DNA of 64,000 nucleotides, taken from Pseudomonas pisciculturae (GTDB lineage Bacteria; Pseudomonadota; Gammaproteobacteria; Pseudomonadales; Pseudomonadaceae). Position numbers and translations under genes: made by a program. This document shows positions 9,242-16,907 of this stretch, one piece after another. The stretch lies in contig NZ_JACVZE010000010.1 of assembly GCF_015461805.1 (NCBI RefSeq), forward strand, positions 124,001-188,000, written 5' to 3'. How positions within the stretch are numbered: the stretch's first letter is position 1; the number at the start of each line of letters is the position of its first letter. A model generated the notes under the pieces. The model was not told the DNA's origin. It saw nothing but the letters and a program-made list of their open reading frames with translations, and ran no database searches.

Positions 9242-9994
9242 TTAGAGCTCGTAACCGTAGGACTTGATAACAGCAGCGGCTTTTGGCCCCTTGAGGTATT
9301 CAACCAGCGCCTTGGCCGCGGCGCTGTCTTTACCCTTGTTGAGGATGACGGCGTCCTGCTTGATGGGGTCGTGCATCGACGACGGGACGATCCACGCCGA
9401 ACCGCTGGTGACTTTGCCGTCTTTGTAGATCTGCGACAAGGCCACAAAGCCCAACTCGGCATTGCCGGTGGATACAAACTGATAGGCCTGGGTGATGTTC
9501 TGGCCTTCGACGATCTTGTCTTTGACCTTGTCGGTCAAGCCTTCCCTGGCCAGTACTTGGGTAGCCGCCAGGCCATACGGCGCGGCTTTCGGGTTGGCGA
9601 TGGACAAATGCTTGAAGGCGCTCTGCTTCAAGACGTCGCCCTTGGCGTCCACATAGCCCTCTTTGGCAGACCACAGCGCCAGAGTGCCCACTGCGTAAGT
9701 GAAGCGCGAACCTTTGACGGTGTCGCCTTCGTTTTCGAGTTTTTGCGGGGTGGTGTCGTCGGCACTCAGGAATACTTCAAACGGCGCGCCATTCTTGATC
9801 TGCGTATAGAACTGCCCGGTAGCGCCATACGCTGCGACCAGTTTGTGGCCGGTGTCCTTCTCGAAGTCGGCAGCAATTGCCTGGATCGGTGCGGTGAAGT
9901 TGGCGGCGACGGCCACCTGGACTTCATCGGCGTGGGCTGAACCGAAAGCGAGGGCGGCGACCATTGCGGCCAGGCGTGAGACACGAATCATCAT
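9242..9994 (-). CDS. modA: Periplasmic molybdate-binding protein ModA
   Basis: A 250-residue substrate-binding protein. A Sec signal peptide of about 22 residues (MMIRVSRLAAMVAALAFGSA, then HA before the cleavage) is followed by the typical ModA start DEVQVAVAANFTAPIQ. Later segments such as YGATGQFYTQIKNGAPFEVFLSADD and FVSTGNAELGFVALSQ also match ModA. It captures molybdate (and tungstate) in the periplasm and delivers it to ModB. AAGGAG precedes the first of two adjacent ATGs. It is first in modABC, and a strong ModE-like operator lies 47-74 bases upstream. Confidence 0.95.
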   Translation of the reverse strand: MMIRVSRLAAMVAALAFGSAHADEVQVAVAANFTAPIQAIAADFEKDTGHKLVAAYGATGQFYTQIKNGAPFEVFLSADDTTPQKLENEGDTVKGSRFTYAVGTLALWSAKEGYVDAKGDVLKQSAFKHLSIANPKAAPYGLAATQVLAREGLTDKVKDKIVEGQNITQAYQFVSTGNAELGFVALSQIYKDGKVTSGSAWIVPSSMHDPIKQDAVILNKGKDSAAAKALVEYLKGPKAAAVIKSYGYEL

Positions 9995-10040
9995 GAAGCA
10001 GCTCCTTGGGATGTACGGCTTGTTATAGGTAGAAGGTGAT

Positions 10041-10068
10041 ACCGCTATTTACGGGAATATATAGCGGT
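10041..10068 (-). promoter_or_regulatory. ModE box upstream of modABC
   Basis: An 11-bp inverted repeat with one mismatch: left arm ACCGCTATTTA, right arm TATATAGCGGT, separated by 6 bases. This closely matches the known E. coli ModE operator pattern (CGCTATATA, 6-7 base spacer, TATATAACG). It sits 46 bases upstream of the modA start, where molybdate-bound ModE would block the promoter. No modE gene is in this window. Confidence 0.8.
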
Positions 10069-10105
10069 TCGCCATTGCCGGTACAGCCCAACGTTGCCTC
10101 AGATG

Positions 10106-11170
10106 TCAGTGGTGATTGAACTTGGCCAGCGCCTGTTCGGCCAATTCGCGAGTCAGATCATAAGTGGAGATGTCTTTGCCCAGGCGCAATGCCTGGCCTG
10201 ACCACAGGTTGCTGAAACCGGCTTCATCCTTGGCCTTGAGCGGTATCAAGGCGCCACCCGCCGTAGGAAACGCCGGGGCGCTCGGGTTGATTGCGCCCAA
10301 TTCGCGCATGACCCGGTTGACGATGCCTCGCGCTGGCCGCCCGGTGAACAGGTTGGTCAACGCCGTTTCGCTGGCCTGGGCGTTGCGCAGCGCATGGTGA
10401 TGGGAAGGGGTGACGTTGGCTTCGGGCGTAAACAAATAGGCAGTGCCGATTTGTACCGCAGAAGCGCCCAACGCAAACGCGGCGACGATCCCGCGTGCGT
10501 CAGCAATACCGCCGGCGGCAATCACTGGCACGCTGACAGCGTCGACGATTTGCGGCAGCAGGGCGAACAGGCCTATCTGGGTGTTGAGATCGTCGCTGAG
10601 AAACAAACCGCGATGCCCACCGGCCTCGATGCCCATGGCGATAATGGCGTTGCAACCGTGCTGTTCCAGCCAGATGGCCTCCTCTACGGTGGTTGCTGAA
10701 GACAGCACTTTCGCACCCGTTGCTTTTACCCGGTCAAGCAGTGACTTTTCCGGCAAGCCAAAGTGAAAACTGACGACTTCGGGGCGGAACGCTTCGACCA
10801 CCTGGCAGGCCGCCTCGTTGAATGGCTCGCGGTTGGACACGGGCGTAGGTGCGTCATAGTCCGCGCCCAGCTCACGATAGTAGGGCTCAAGCAGCGCCTT
10901 CCAGAGACGGTCGCGGGCGGGGTCGGCCTTGGGCGGTTGATGGCAGAAGAAGTTGACATTGATCGGCCGTGTGCTGGCCTGGCGGATGGTGGTCAACGCT
11001 TCGCGCAGCTGCTCATTGCTCAACGCCGCCGCTGGCAGCGAGCCAAGCGCGCCGGCGTTATTCGCGGCGATGACCATGGCGGTGGTGGTGCCCACGGCCA
11101 TGGGGGCCTGGATGATGGGCAGTTCGATACCCAGCAGGTCAAGAAGGCGGGTGTCTGGCCAGGTGCTCAT
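10106..11170 (-). CDS. Nitronate monooxygenase / FMN-dependent oxidoreductase
   Basis: A 354-residue TIM-barrel flavoprotein of the nitronate monooxygenase / 2-nitropropane dioxygenase family. The FMN-site motifs are visible: QAPMAVGTTT near the N-terminus, IAAGGIADARGI, and ALGASAVQIGTAYL. Such enzymes oxidise alkyl nitronates, including the toxin propionate-3-nitronate, or act as NAD(P)H:quinone reductases; sequence alone does not decide. The ATG at 11170 has GGAGA about 8 bases upstream. A 19-codon longer reading has no ribosome-binding site. It lies 110 bases downstream of the alpha/beta hydrolase gene in the same direction, so the two may be co-transcribed. Confidence 0.85.
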   Translation of the reverse strand: MSTWPDTRLLDLLGIELPIIQAPMAVGTTTAMVIAANNAGALGSLPAAALSNEQLREALTTIRQASTRPINVNFFCHQPPKADPARDRLWKALLEPYYRELGADYDAPTPVSNREPFNEAACQVVEAFRPEVVSFHFGLPEKSLLDRVKATGAKVLSSATTVEEAIWLEQHGCNAIIAMGIEAGGHRGLFLSDDLNTQIGLFALLPQIVDAVSVPVIAAGGIADARGIVAAFALGASAVQIGTAYLFTPEANVTPSHHHALRNAQASETALTNLFTGRPARGIVNRVMRELGAINPSAPAFPTAGGALIPLKAKDEAGFSNLWSGQALRLGKDISTYDLTRELAEQALAKFNHH

Positions 11171-11280
11171 GGGATGCGTCTCCAGCGTTAGTGAGGCTTT
11201 TCGCTGTTTTAACAGGGCCCTCGGCACCCGGCCAGTCTGTTTTATTCACTGGACGACGCGGATGTTTCGTGCAGCGACTG

Positions 11281-12159
11281 TCAGTCGATGGCGTGGCCCA
11301 GTACCGCGTGGATACGCTGGGCAATGTGGGCCGCATGGGTTTCCAGGGCGAAGTGGCCAGTGTCGAGCAACTCCACCACGGTGTTGGCGTTGTCGGCCTG
11401 GTAGGCATGGGCGCCTGGCGGGATGAAGAACGGGTCGTTCTGACCCCAGATCACCAGCGCCGGCACTTGTGTGGCCTTGAAAAATGCCTGGAATGCCGGG
11501 TACAGGGTCAGGTTGTTGCGGTAGTCGTAGAACAGGTCCAACTGGATATCTTCGTTGCCCGGTCGTTGCATCAGCAGCACATCGAGCATGTAGGACTCCG
11601 GCGCCACTAACTCCGGCTGTTTGACGCCCTGCAGGTACTGATAGCGCGTGCCTTCCAGGCCGAGTACGCCGTTGCGAACCACCTCGCGATTGGCGGCGCT
11701 TGGATCAGCCCAGTAAGCGCGAATCGGTGCCCAGGAATCCCCCAGGCCTTCGAGGTAGGCATTGCCATTTTGCGAGACCAGTGCGCTGACCCGTTCAGGA
11801 TGCGCCACCGCCAGGCGTAAACCCACGGGTGCGCCATAGTCGAACACGTACAGGGCGTAGCGGCTCAATGCGAGCGCCTCGACAAAATGCCCTACGGTGA
11901 GCGCCAGGTTGTCGAATGTGTAGTGATAATTGCGCTGAGCTGGTACTTCGGTGAAGCCAAACCCTGGTAGGTCTGGAGCGATCACGCGAAAGCGCGTGGC
12001 GAGCAAGGGGATCAGGTTGCGGTACATATGGGATGAGCTGGGGAAACCATGCAGCAACAACATCACCGGGGCTGTCGGGTCGCCGGCCTCGCGGTAGAAC
12101 ATGCGCACGCCATCTGCGTCGATGTGGCGATAGTGGACAACGGGAGTGGGGGTGATCAT
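11281..12159 (-). CDS. Alpha/beta hydrolase (epoxide hydrolase / haloalkane dehalogenase type)
   Basis: A 292-residue alpha/beta-fold hydrolase. The oxyanion-hole motif LLLHGFPSSS is at residues 34-43. The nucleophile elbow reads VFDYGAP, giving an Asp nucleophile as in epoxide hydrolases and haloalkane dehalogenases rather than the Ser of esterases. The acid is probably the Asp in WGQNDPF, and the base His is in DTGHFALE. A cap domain lies between. The natural substrate is unknown. The gene is divergent from a CGNR zinc-finger regulator across 174 bases that contain a spaced inverted repeat, suggesting local control. Confidence 0.8.
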   Translation of the reverse strand: MITPTPVVHYRHIDADGVRMFYREAGDPTAPVMLLLHGFPSSSHMYRNLIPLLATRFRVIAPDLPGFGFTEVPAQRNYHYTFDNLALTVGHFVEALALSRYALYVFDYGAPVGLRLAVAHPERVSALVSQNGNAYLEGLGDSWAPIRAYWADPSAANREVVRNGVLGLEGTRYQYLQGVKQPELVAPESYMLDVLLMQRPGNEDIQLDLFYDYRNNLTLYPAFQAFFKATQVPALVIWGQNDPFFIPPGAHAYQADNANTVVELLDTGHFALETHAAHIAQRIHAVLGHAID

Positions 12160-12200
12160 TTTGGTCTCGCCTCGCGTAACTTGAATAACTGTGTATAGGG

Positions 12201-12279
12201 GTTACTCGAAGCAAAATCTGCGCTCATACATGTAACCTGTCAAATGATTTATTCGGGTTATTTTTTATGCTCGAGTAAC
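12201..12279. promoter_or_regulatory. Paired 9-bp inverted repeat in a divergent promoter region
   Basis: GTTACTCGA at 12201-12209 and its exact reverse complement TCGAGTAAC at 12271-12279 lie 61 bases apart between the hydrolase and CGNR genes. The flanks are AT-rich and contain promoter-like stretches. Two half-operators facing each other would suit a regulator that controls both genes, perhaps the CGNR protein. This is inference only. Confidence 0.35.
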
Positions 12280-12333
12280 TATTATTTGAAGCCAATAGCG
12301 GTTACGATCCCTGCGCGCTTACGAGGAATGAAC

Positions 12334-12912
12334 ATGATTGCCACTGAACCGCTGGAACCCTACGTGCTTGCCGATGACCCGGTATTGGACATGCTCAACA
12401 CCCGCGCCAACGTCGACGGCGAGCCCTTTGAGTTCTGGCAAAGCGACGCGGATGTAGAGCGTTGGCTGGTGCGCTTGGGGTGGGTTACGCAGGGTGAGAT
12501 ACCGACATTCGAGGCCGGCAGCTTGCTCGCTGCGGCCAAGGCATTGCGCGAAGTGATCCGTGGGGTGCTGGAACCGCGCAAGGCTGGCAAGCAGGGCGAT
12601 CCCGCTGCGCTCAACAGCTTTTTGCGCAAGGCCGTGAGCCACCCGCAATTGACGTGGCCGGCGCCGGGCGAATTACGCTTGGAGCGTCAGCGCAAATTGC
12701 AGACGCCGGAGCAGTTCCTGGCGCCGATTGCCGAAGCCGCTGCCGTCTTGTTGGTGGACGGTGACTTCAATCTGATCCGCACCTGCGAGCATCCCGAGTG
12801 CGTGTTGTGGTTTTATGATCGCACCAAGGCCCATAAACGCCGGTGGTGCAGCATGGCGCTATGCGGCAACCGGCATAAGGTTGCTGAATTCCGCAAGCGC
12901 AAGCAGCTTTAA
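12334..12912 (+). CDS. CGNR zinc-finger / ABATE-domain regulator
   Basis: A 192-residue protein with an N-terminal ABATE (DUF1470) domain and a C-terminal CGNR zinc finger. The finger reads CEHPEC, then about 16 residues, then CSMALCGNR, giving four Cys ligands. CGNR proteins are thought to be DNA-binding regulators; this is a family-level assignment. Of two close ATGs I chose 12334, because GAGGA ends 6 bases before it and would touch the ATG at 12328. The gene is divergent from the alpha/beta hydrolase, and its stop overlaps the end of ada by 4 bases. Confidence 0.8.
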   Translation: MIATEPLEPYVLADDPVLDMLNTRANVDGEPFEFWQSDADVERWLVRLGWVTQGEIPTFEAGSLLAAAKALREVIRGVLEPRKAGKQGDPAALNSFLRKAVSHPQLTWPAPGELRLERQRKLQTPEQFLAPIAEAAAVLLVDGDFNLIRTCEHPECVLWFYDRTKAHKRRWCSMALCGNRHKVAEFRKRKQL

Positions 12913-13955
12913 GTGTCGCGTTCGCGTTCCAACAGCTGCCGCTTGCGTTCAACCCCCCAGCGATAACCCGACAAGTCACCGTTGCTGCGCACTACGCGAT
13001 GGCACGGAATCGCCACCGCTAGGCTGTTGGCGCCGCAGGCCTGTGCCACGGCACGAAAGGATGTCGGCGCGCCGATAAGCTCGGCAATTTGCCCGTAGCT
13101 GGCGGTGCTCCCTAATGGAATCTCACGTAAAGCCTGCCAAACCCGCTGCTGAAAGGCAGTGCCACGCAGGTCGAGCGGTAGGTTCAGGCCGAGGGCGGGG
13201 GCTTCGACAAACCCCACCACTTGGGCAACCACCTGTTCGAAGCTGCGGTCGGCACCCACGAGATTGGCCTTGGGAAACTGATCTTGCAGGTCGCGTACCA
13301 ATTTATCCGGTTCATCCCCCAGCAGAATCGCGCAGACGCCGCGACGGCTCTGCGCCACCAGAATGGCCCCCAGCGAACACTGCCCGACGGCAAACAGGAT
13401 TTCACTGTTGGTGCCGCCGGCTTTGTAATCACCCGGTTTCATGCCGAGCACCTGGTTGGCTGACTCGTAGAAGCGGCTATTGGAGTTGAAGCCTGCGTCA
13501 TACAACGCATCTGTCACCGAGTGTTGGCCCTTTAGCCCATCGCGCACCTTGCGCGAACGATGGGCACTGACGTAACCCTTGGGCGTCAGGCCGGTAACGG
13601 CCTTGAACACGCGATGAAAGTGGAAGGGGCTCAGGCCGGCTTGGGCGGCGAGGGTTTCAAGGCTGGGTGGGGCGTCGGCCTGCTCGATGTGCCGACAGGC
13701 ATTGGCCACCAGTAGGGCGTGATGGGCTGCCACTTGCGTGCGGTCAGCGTTGGCGCGTTTATTCGCCCGGTAACCGGCGGCCTCAGCTTGGGCAGCAGAG
13801 TCGAAAAACTCGACATTTTCGCGGCGCGGCAGGCGGGATGTACTACTGGGGCGGCAATACACGCCGGTGGTTTTCACGCCATACACAAACAGGCCATCGG
13901 CCTTGGGGTCGCGGGCCAGGATCGCGGCCCAGCGGGTGTCGTGTTCGGTTGTCAT
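12909..13955 (-). CDS. ada: Ada-type methyltransferase / regulator with degenerate sensor zinc site
   Basis: A 348-residue protein with the full Ada architecture: N-terminal phosphotriester-sensor domain (about 1-75), AraC-type helix-turn-helix domain (about 85-180), and C-terminal O6-methylguanine-DNA methyltransferase with PCHRV (Cys318). The last domain removes methyl groups from O6-methylguanine. In the sensor domain E. coli Ada binds zinc with Cys38, 42, 69 and 72. Here the aligned residues are Cys34, Ser38, Asn65 and Ala68, so only the methyl-accepting cysteine remains. Methyl-phosphotriester sensing is therefore doubtful, while base repair looks intact. It lies 75 bases downstream of alkB, same strand. 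The ATG at 13955 is preferred to a GTG three codons earlier. Confidence 0.88.
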   Translation of the reverse strand: MTTEHDTRWAAILARDPKADGLFVYGVKTTGVYCRPSSTSRLPRRENVEFFDSAAQAEAAGYRANKRANADRTQVAAHHALLVANACRHIEQADAPPSLETLAAQAGLSPFHFHRVFKAVTGLTPKGYVSAHRSRKVRDGLKGQHSVTDALYDAGFNSNSRFYESANQVLGMKPGDYKAGGTNSEILFAVGQCSLGAILVAQSRRGVCAILLGDEPDKLVRDLQDQFPKANLVGADRSFEQVVAQVVGFVEAPALGLNLPLDLRGTAFQQRVWQALREIPLGSTASYGQIAELIGAPTSFRAVAQACGANSLAVAIPCHRVVRSNGDLSGYRWGVERKRQLLERERDT

Positions 13956-14030
13956 GGTCAGCACTCTTGACGGATGTTGAGCAGACTAACGGGGTTGCAC
14001 GCCACGGGCACTCCGAAGCTTGCGGTCAAA

Positions 14031-14696
14031 TCAGCCGGCGGTGCGGAAGGTGAGGTTAATGCGTTGCGGCCCCATGACGGCGTGCACGCCTTCCTTGATG
14101 GGCATTACGCCATGAAAGCGCAGGCGATCAACCCCACCCCAAACCGCTATGTCACCGTGAAACAGCGAGACTTTTTGAGTCTTGTCACTGCGCGCGTGGC
14201 CACCAAACAGGAAAATCGCCGGCAAACCCAAAGACACCGAAACCACTGGCGCAGTGTAGCGGCGTTCATTTTTGTCCTGGTGCAGGGACATTTTGGCGCC
14301 TGGCACATAGCGGTTGATCAAGCAGGCGTCGGGGGCGAAATTGGCAAAGCCAGCGTCGGCTGCCGCCTGAATCGCCAGTTGGCGCAAGGCATCCGGCATG
14401 CTCGGCCAGGGCTGCTGGCTGCGCGGGTCGATCGGGCTGTAGCGGTAGCCGCGAGGGTCGGTGGTCCAACCCAGCGCGCCGCAACTGCTCAAGGCTGCCG
14501 ACATGGTGAAGCCACCGGGAGTGACCATCTGTCGAAATGGCGATTGGGCCAGCACGTGCCGTAACTCAGGGAGAAGACGCTCAATCCAGGGCAGGGCATA
14601 GCCCCTTAGCACGTAGGACTCTTCGCCGATCTGCTCACGCCCGGCCGGTTGTTGCAGGGCGTCGTCGGCGAACAAGTCCGCAGTGGGGCCGGGCAT
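14031..14696 (-). CDS. alkB: AlkB DNA repair dioxygenase
   Basis: A 221-residue Fe(II)/2-oxoglutarate dioxygenase that oxidatively removes methyl groups from 1-methyladenine and 3-methylcytosine. The iron ligands are visible: His139 and Asp141 in LHQDKNE, and His195 in RFHGV. The 2-oxoglutarate-binding signature is RINLTFR, with Arg212, Asn214 and Arg218. Length matches E. coli AlkB. It starts 4 bases from the stop of the 55-residue small gene and is followed by ada, so DUF1883, small gene, alkB and ada form one leftward operon in appearance. Confidence 0.92.
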   Translation of the reverse strand: MPGPTADLFADDALQQPAGREQIGEESYVLRGYALPWIERLLPELRHVLAQSPFRQMVTPGGFTMSAALSSCGALGWTTDPRGYRYSPIDPRSQQPWPSMPDALRQLAIQAAADAGFANFAPDACLINRYVPGAKMSLHQDKNERRYTAPVVSVSLGLPAIFLFGGHARSDKTQKVSLFHGDIAVWGGVDRLRFHGVMPIKEGVHAVMGPQRINLTFRTAG

Positions 14697-14700
14697 GGCT

Positions 14701-14868
14701 TTAGAGCGCCTTGCTCACATTGATGTCGGTGATTTCATCCGACGCATCGTGAATTTTCGCCAGCGCTTGCTTGGCTTCTTCGACGCTGTTGCTTTGCAGT
14801 TGAGCGAACTCGAAGCGGCGTTCACCGTTGAGTTTGTACTTGATGACGTATTTAGTGGTGGTAGTCAC
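14701..14868 (-). CDS. 55-residue conserved small protein in the alkB-ada operon
   Basis: A short gene starting with GTG at 14868, with AGGAAAG about 6 bases upstream. The product is 55 residues and begins MTTTTKYVIKYKLNGERRF. The pattern of alternating hydrophobic and charged residues up front (a beta-hairpin), then an amphipathic helix (SNSVEEAKQALAKIHDASDE), suggests a small alpha/beta fold. It lies 25 bases after the DUF1883 gene and 4 bases before alkB. That tight spacing and coherent codon use support a real gene. Function unknown. Confidence 0.65.
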   Translation of the reverse strand: MTTTTKYVIKYKLNGERRFEFAQLQSNSVEEAKQALAKIHDASDEITDINVSKAL

Positions 14869-14893
14869 GGCTCTTTCCTGTTGGGTGGTCAGC

Positions 14894-15196
14894 TCAGCTC
14901 AACTTGGTGCTGGTGCGACGCACAATGCGGATCTTGTGGGACAAGGTCGGCTTTTTGGTCACGCTGATGGCGCGGCGTGTCACCACATCCAGGGTGATGT
15001 TCCAAAACCCGGTGCTGGGCGCGGTGATCTTGGCCGGGAACTTGTCGAATGCGCCGCCGTGGTAAGTATGGCGACCGCCGTTCTTGAAGCTGCGAAAGTT
15101 GGCGTCGCTCATCAGGCGGATGTTGCACGTTTGCGAGCATTCGATGACAACAATGTCTCCCTCGTTGAGGTGCTCGCGCTGGTGGATGAATTTCAT
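14894..15196 (-). CDS. DUF1883 domain protein
   Basis: A 100-residue protein beginning MKFIHQREHLNEGDIVVIEC. The sequence, including CNIRLMSDANFRSFKNGG and HTYHGGAF, matches the DUF1883 family. It looks like a small beta-barrel with a conserved Arg/His/Gly-rich face. No catalytic motif is known. It is first in the run DUF1883, 55-residue protein, alkB, ada; GGAGACACCCC precedes the ATG. Whether it takes part in alkylation repair or just shares the transcript is open. Confidence 0.8.
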   Translation of the reverse strand: MKFIHQREHLNEGDIVVIECSQTCNIRLMSDANFRSFKNGGRHTYHGGAFDKFPAKITAPSTGFWNITLDVVTRRAISVTKKPTLSHKIRIVRRTSTKLS

Positions 15197-15407
15197 GGGG
15201 TGTCTCCAGAAGGGCTTTTTCTGAAAAATCAGAACGATACGTAGGTTAAGATGGAGTTTATCAGCCCCAGCGCGTTTATTATCGCGTCGTCTTCGACGAC
15301 ATCGACAATTTAAAACAGTTATTTACCGAGTTATCAGGGATAAATCCTACGTTTGCGGGAGAAATTTACCATCCCCGCTGTCGTAGGGTCTTTATTGGAG
15401 GTTATGT

Positions 15408-15758
15408 ATGAAGTGGAGTGTGTTGGTTCTAGCCTTGGCGATAGGTGGGTGTGCTTCGGTTGCAGATATCAAGCAGACCCCGCCGACCTTGGCGGTGATT
15501 TCCGGGAAGAAACCTCAGGAATACGCCGCGTGTGTGGTGCAGAAGCTGTCTGCTACTCGCCGGCCGCCGCAGATCGAGCCCCACAAGGAAGGCGTACAGG
15601 TCATCGTCCCGCAGAAATTCTCGGCTGACCCGTCAGCTATTTTTGTGATTGAAGAACGTTCTAGCGGCAGCAGTATCAAGCTCTACGAGAGCATGTCCAA
15701 TGTGCCTATCCGCCCGGCTGATGTGAAAAAGGCAGGCGAAGAGTGTATTTCCGGCTGA
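15408..15758 (+). CDS. Small lipoprotein, unknown function
   Basis: A 116-residue lipoprotein. The N-terminus MKWSVLVLALAIGGCAS has a lipobox (IGGC, Cys at 15). The mature part is about 100 residues, with a Cys in YAACVVQKL and another near the end in GEECISG that could pair. The layout (N-terminal Cys, YxxC-type stretch, EERSSGSSIKLYES beta segment) resembles the lipoprotein at 3356, so the two may be distant relatives. GGAGG precedes the ATG at an ideal distance. Confidence 0.75.
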   Translation: MKWSVLVLALAIGGCASVADIKQTPPTLAVISGKKPQEYAACVVQKLSATRRPPQIEPHKEGVQVIVPQKFSADPSAIFVIEERSSGSSIKLYESMSNVPIRPADVKKAGEECISG

Positions 15759-15779
15759 TGCCGTGACGGAAAATCAGAT

Positions 15780-16010
15780 ATGAAGCGTGAACACGTCAAA
15801 GCCCGCCAGGCCGAAGGTCATATTACGGCCACCCATGTCATCCAGAACCCCGCTGACCTTGACGAATGGATCGTCTTCTTCAAGAAGGGCGATGGGCGCA
15901 GTTTTTTCCTGGTGGACGATCAGGACGAAGTCGAATCTTTTGCCAGCGTTGATACGCTGACCGAGACCTTGCGCGGGCTGGGGATCAAGTTTGCCGAGAT
16001 CCACCTGTAG
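15780..16010 (+). CDS. Conserved hypothetical protein, 76 residues
   Basis: A small soluble acidic protein. The stretch DEWIVFFKKGDGRSFFLVDDQDEVESF looks like a compact beta-hairpin followed by a helix (SVDTLTETLRGLGIKFAEI). It starts 21 bases after the upstream lipoprotein stop, in the same direction, so co-transcription is likely. No cofactor or catalytic motif is visible. It is convergent with the lipoprotein gene at 16019, with only 8 bases between stops. Confidence 0.65.
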   Translation: MKREHVKARQAEGHITATHVIQNPADLDEWIVFFKKGDGRSFFLVDDQDEVESFASVDTLTETLRGLGIKFAEIHL

Positions 16011-16018
16011 CGCGTGGG

Positions 16019-16300
16019 TTACTTGCAAACCACCACGACGCTGCGACTTTTAAAGTTGCCCACGTCTTGGCCAAGCGTCTTGTCGGCCTCCTTGAGCGAG
16101 GGCGTGCCCTCAGTCCCAACAATGCGGTAGCCGGTACCTGCGCAGGACGCATCGGCTTTTTCGTAGCAACTGGCCCAGGAGTTGGCTTCGCCCGAGCAAT
16201 CGATGGTCAGGCCTTGCTCACCGTTTTTCAGGTAGACGTCAGAAGTGGTAGTGCAGCCGGCGAGCGCCAGTACCGCAGTCAGTGCCAGTAATTTATTCAT
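16019..16300 (-). CDS. Small lipoprotein with cysteine-rich mature domain
   Basis: A 93-residue lipoprotein. The start MNKLLALTAVLALAGCTTTS has a clear LAGC lipobox (Cys16). The mature part carries four more Cys (IDCSGEA, ASCYEKA, ASCAGTG and the penultimate residue), enough for two disulfides in the periplasm. ATG at 16300 is chosen because the hydrophobic signal begins there; the 33 additional residues of a longer reading are not signal-like. Function unknown. Confidence 0.75.
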   Translation of the reverse strand: MNKLLALTAVLALAGCTTTSDVYLKNGEQGLTIDCSGEANSWASCYEKADASCAGTGYRIVGTEGTPSLKEADKTLGQDVGNFKSRSVVVVCK

Positions 16301-16400
16301 GGTAGGTCGTCGTCGAGGGTGTTGGAGGAGGGCGCTGACACTGTCGTGGGGCGTCTGCGGCAGATTATAGCGAACGGCCATCAACGTACAGACAAACACA

Positions 16401-16426
16401 AAAAAGCCCCTTGATCGGGGCTTTAT
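16401..16426 (-). terminator. Rho-independent terminator
   Basis: Stem AAAGCCCC/GGGGCTTT with a 6-base loop. On the minus strand it is followed by a T-run of at least six, so it should end the small gene at 16444-16629 transcribed leftward. The plus-strand side has TTTAT and could act weakly in the other direction. Confidence 0.7.
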
Positions 16427-16443
16427 AGTAGCGGGCGCGAGGT

Positions 16444-16629
16444 TTACTTGACCTTGGGGCGCTTGCTTGATGCGTGGCCAGCTTCATCGACAAAGACTTC
16501 GGCCACTGCGATAGCTTGGGCTTCGCTCTCGAATACGCCGGCGACGCTATCACCGTGGAAGTTGATCAGGTGCCAGCCGTCCGCTCGCTTTGTGATCAGG
16601 TAGCCGTTCACGCCTTTTGGTTCTGACAT
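16444..16629 (-). CDS. Small DUF2188-like protein, unknown
   Basis: A 61-residue protein. The core YLITKRADGWHLINFHGDSVAGVFESEAQ has a strand-strand-helix pattern reminiscent of DUF2188 proteins, ending with a basic tail (SSKRPKVK). The similarity is loose and from memory. ATG at 16629 begins MSEPKGVNG. A terminator lies immediately downstream, which supports a single-gene transcript. The 278 bases between this start and galU hold the two divergent promoters and no other gene that I can see. Confidence 0.55.
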   Translation of the reverse strand: MSEPKGVNGYLITKRADGWHLINFHGDSVAGVFESEAQAIAVAEVFVDEAGHASSKRPKVK

Positions 16630-16907
16630 CTAATATGAATCTCGTGGTCTGTTTCAAAGACGCTAATGATAGCGCCAAACGTCGCGGGGCGGCGCAAGTT
16701 ATTCCAGGCCAGTGTCCTGCCTGAAAAAGCATGCTAAAAAGGTTATTGCCGTGTCGACGGTGAAGCTCTTCGTAAGATTCGCGGAACTTACGCCGACATT
16801 TTTTCTCTATGATGACATCGCAACGCCAGCAGCCCCCATTGTAAGGTGGCTGCGGCCTGATTAGACTGCGCCGAATTTCGTACGCACAGCCCTTTGTAAG
16901 GACTTAT

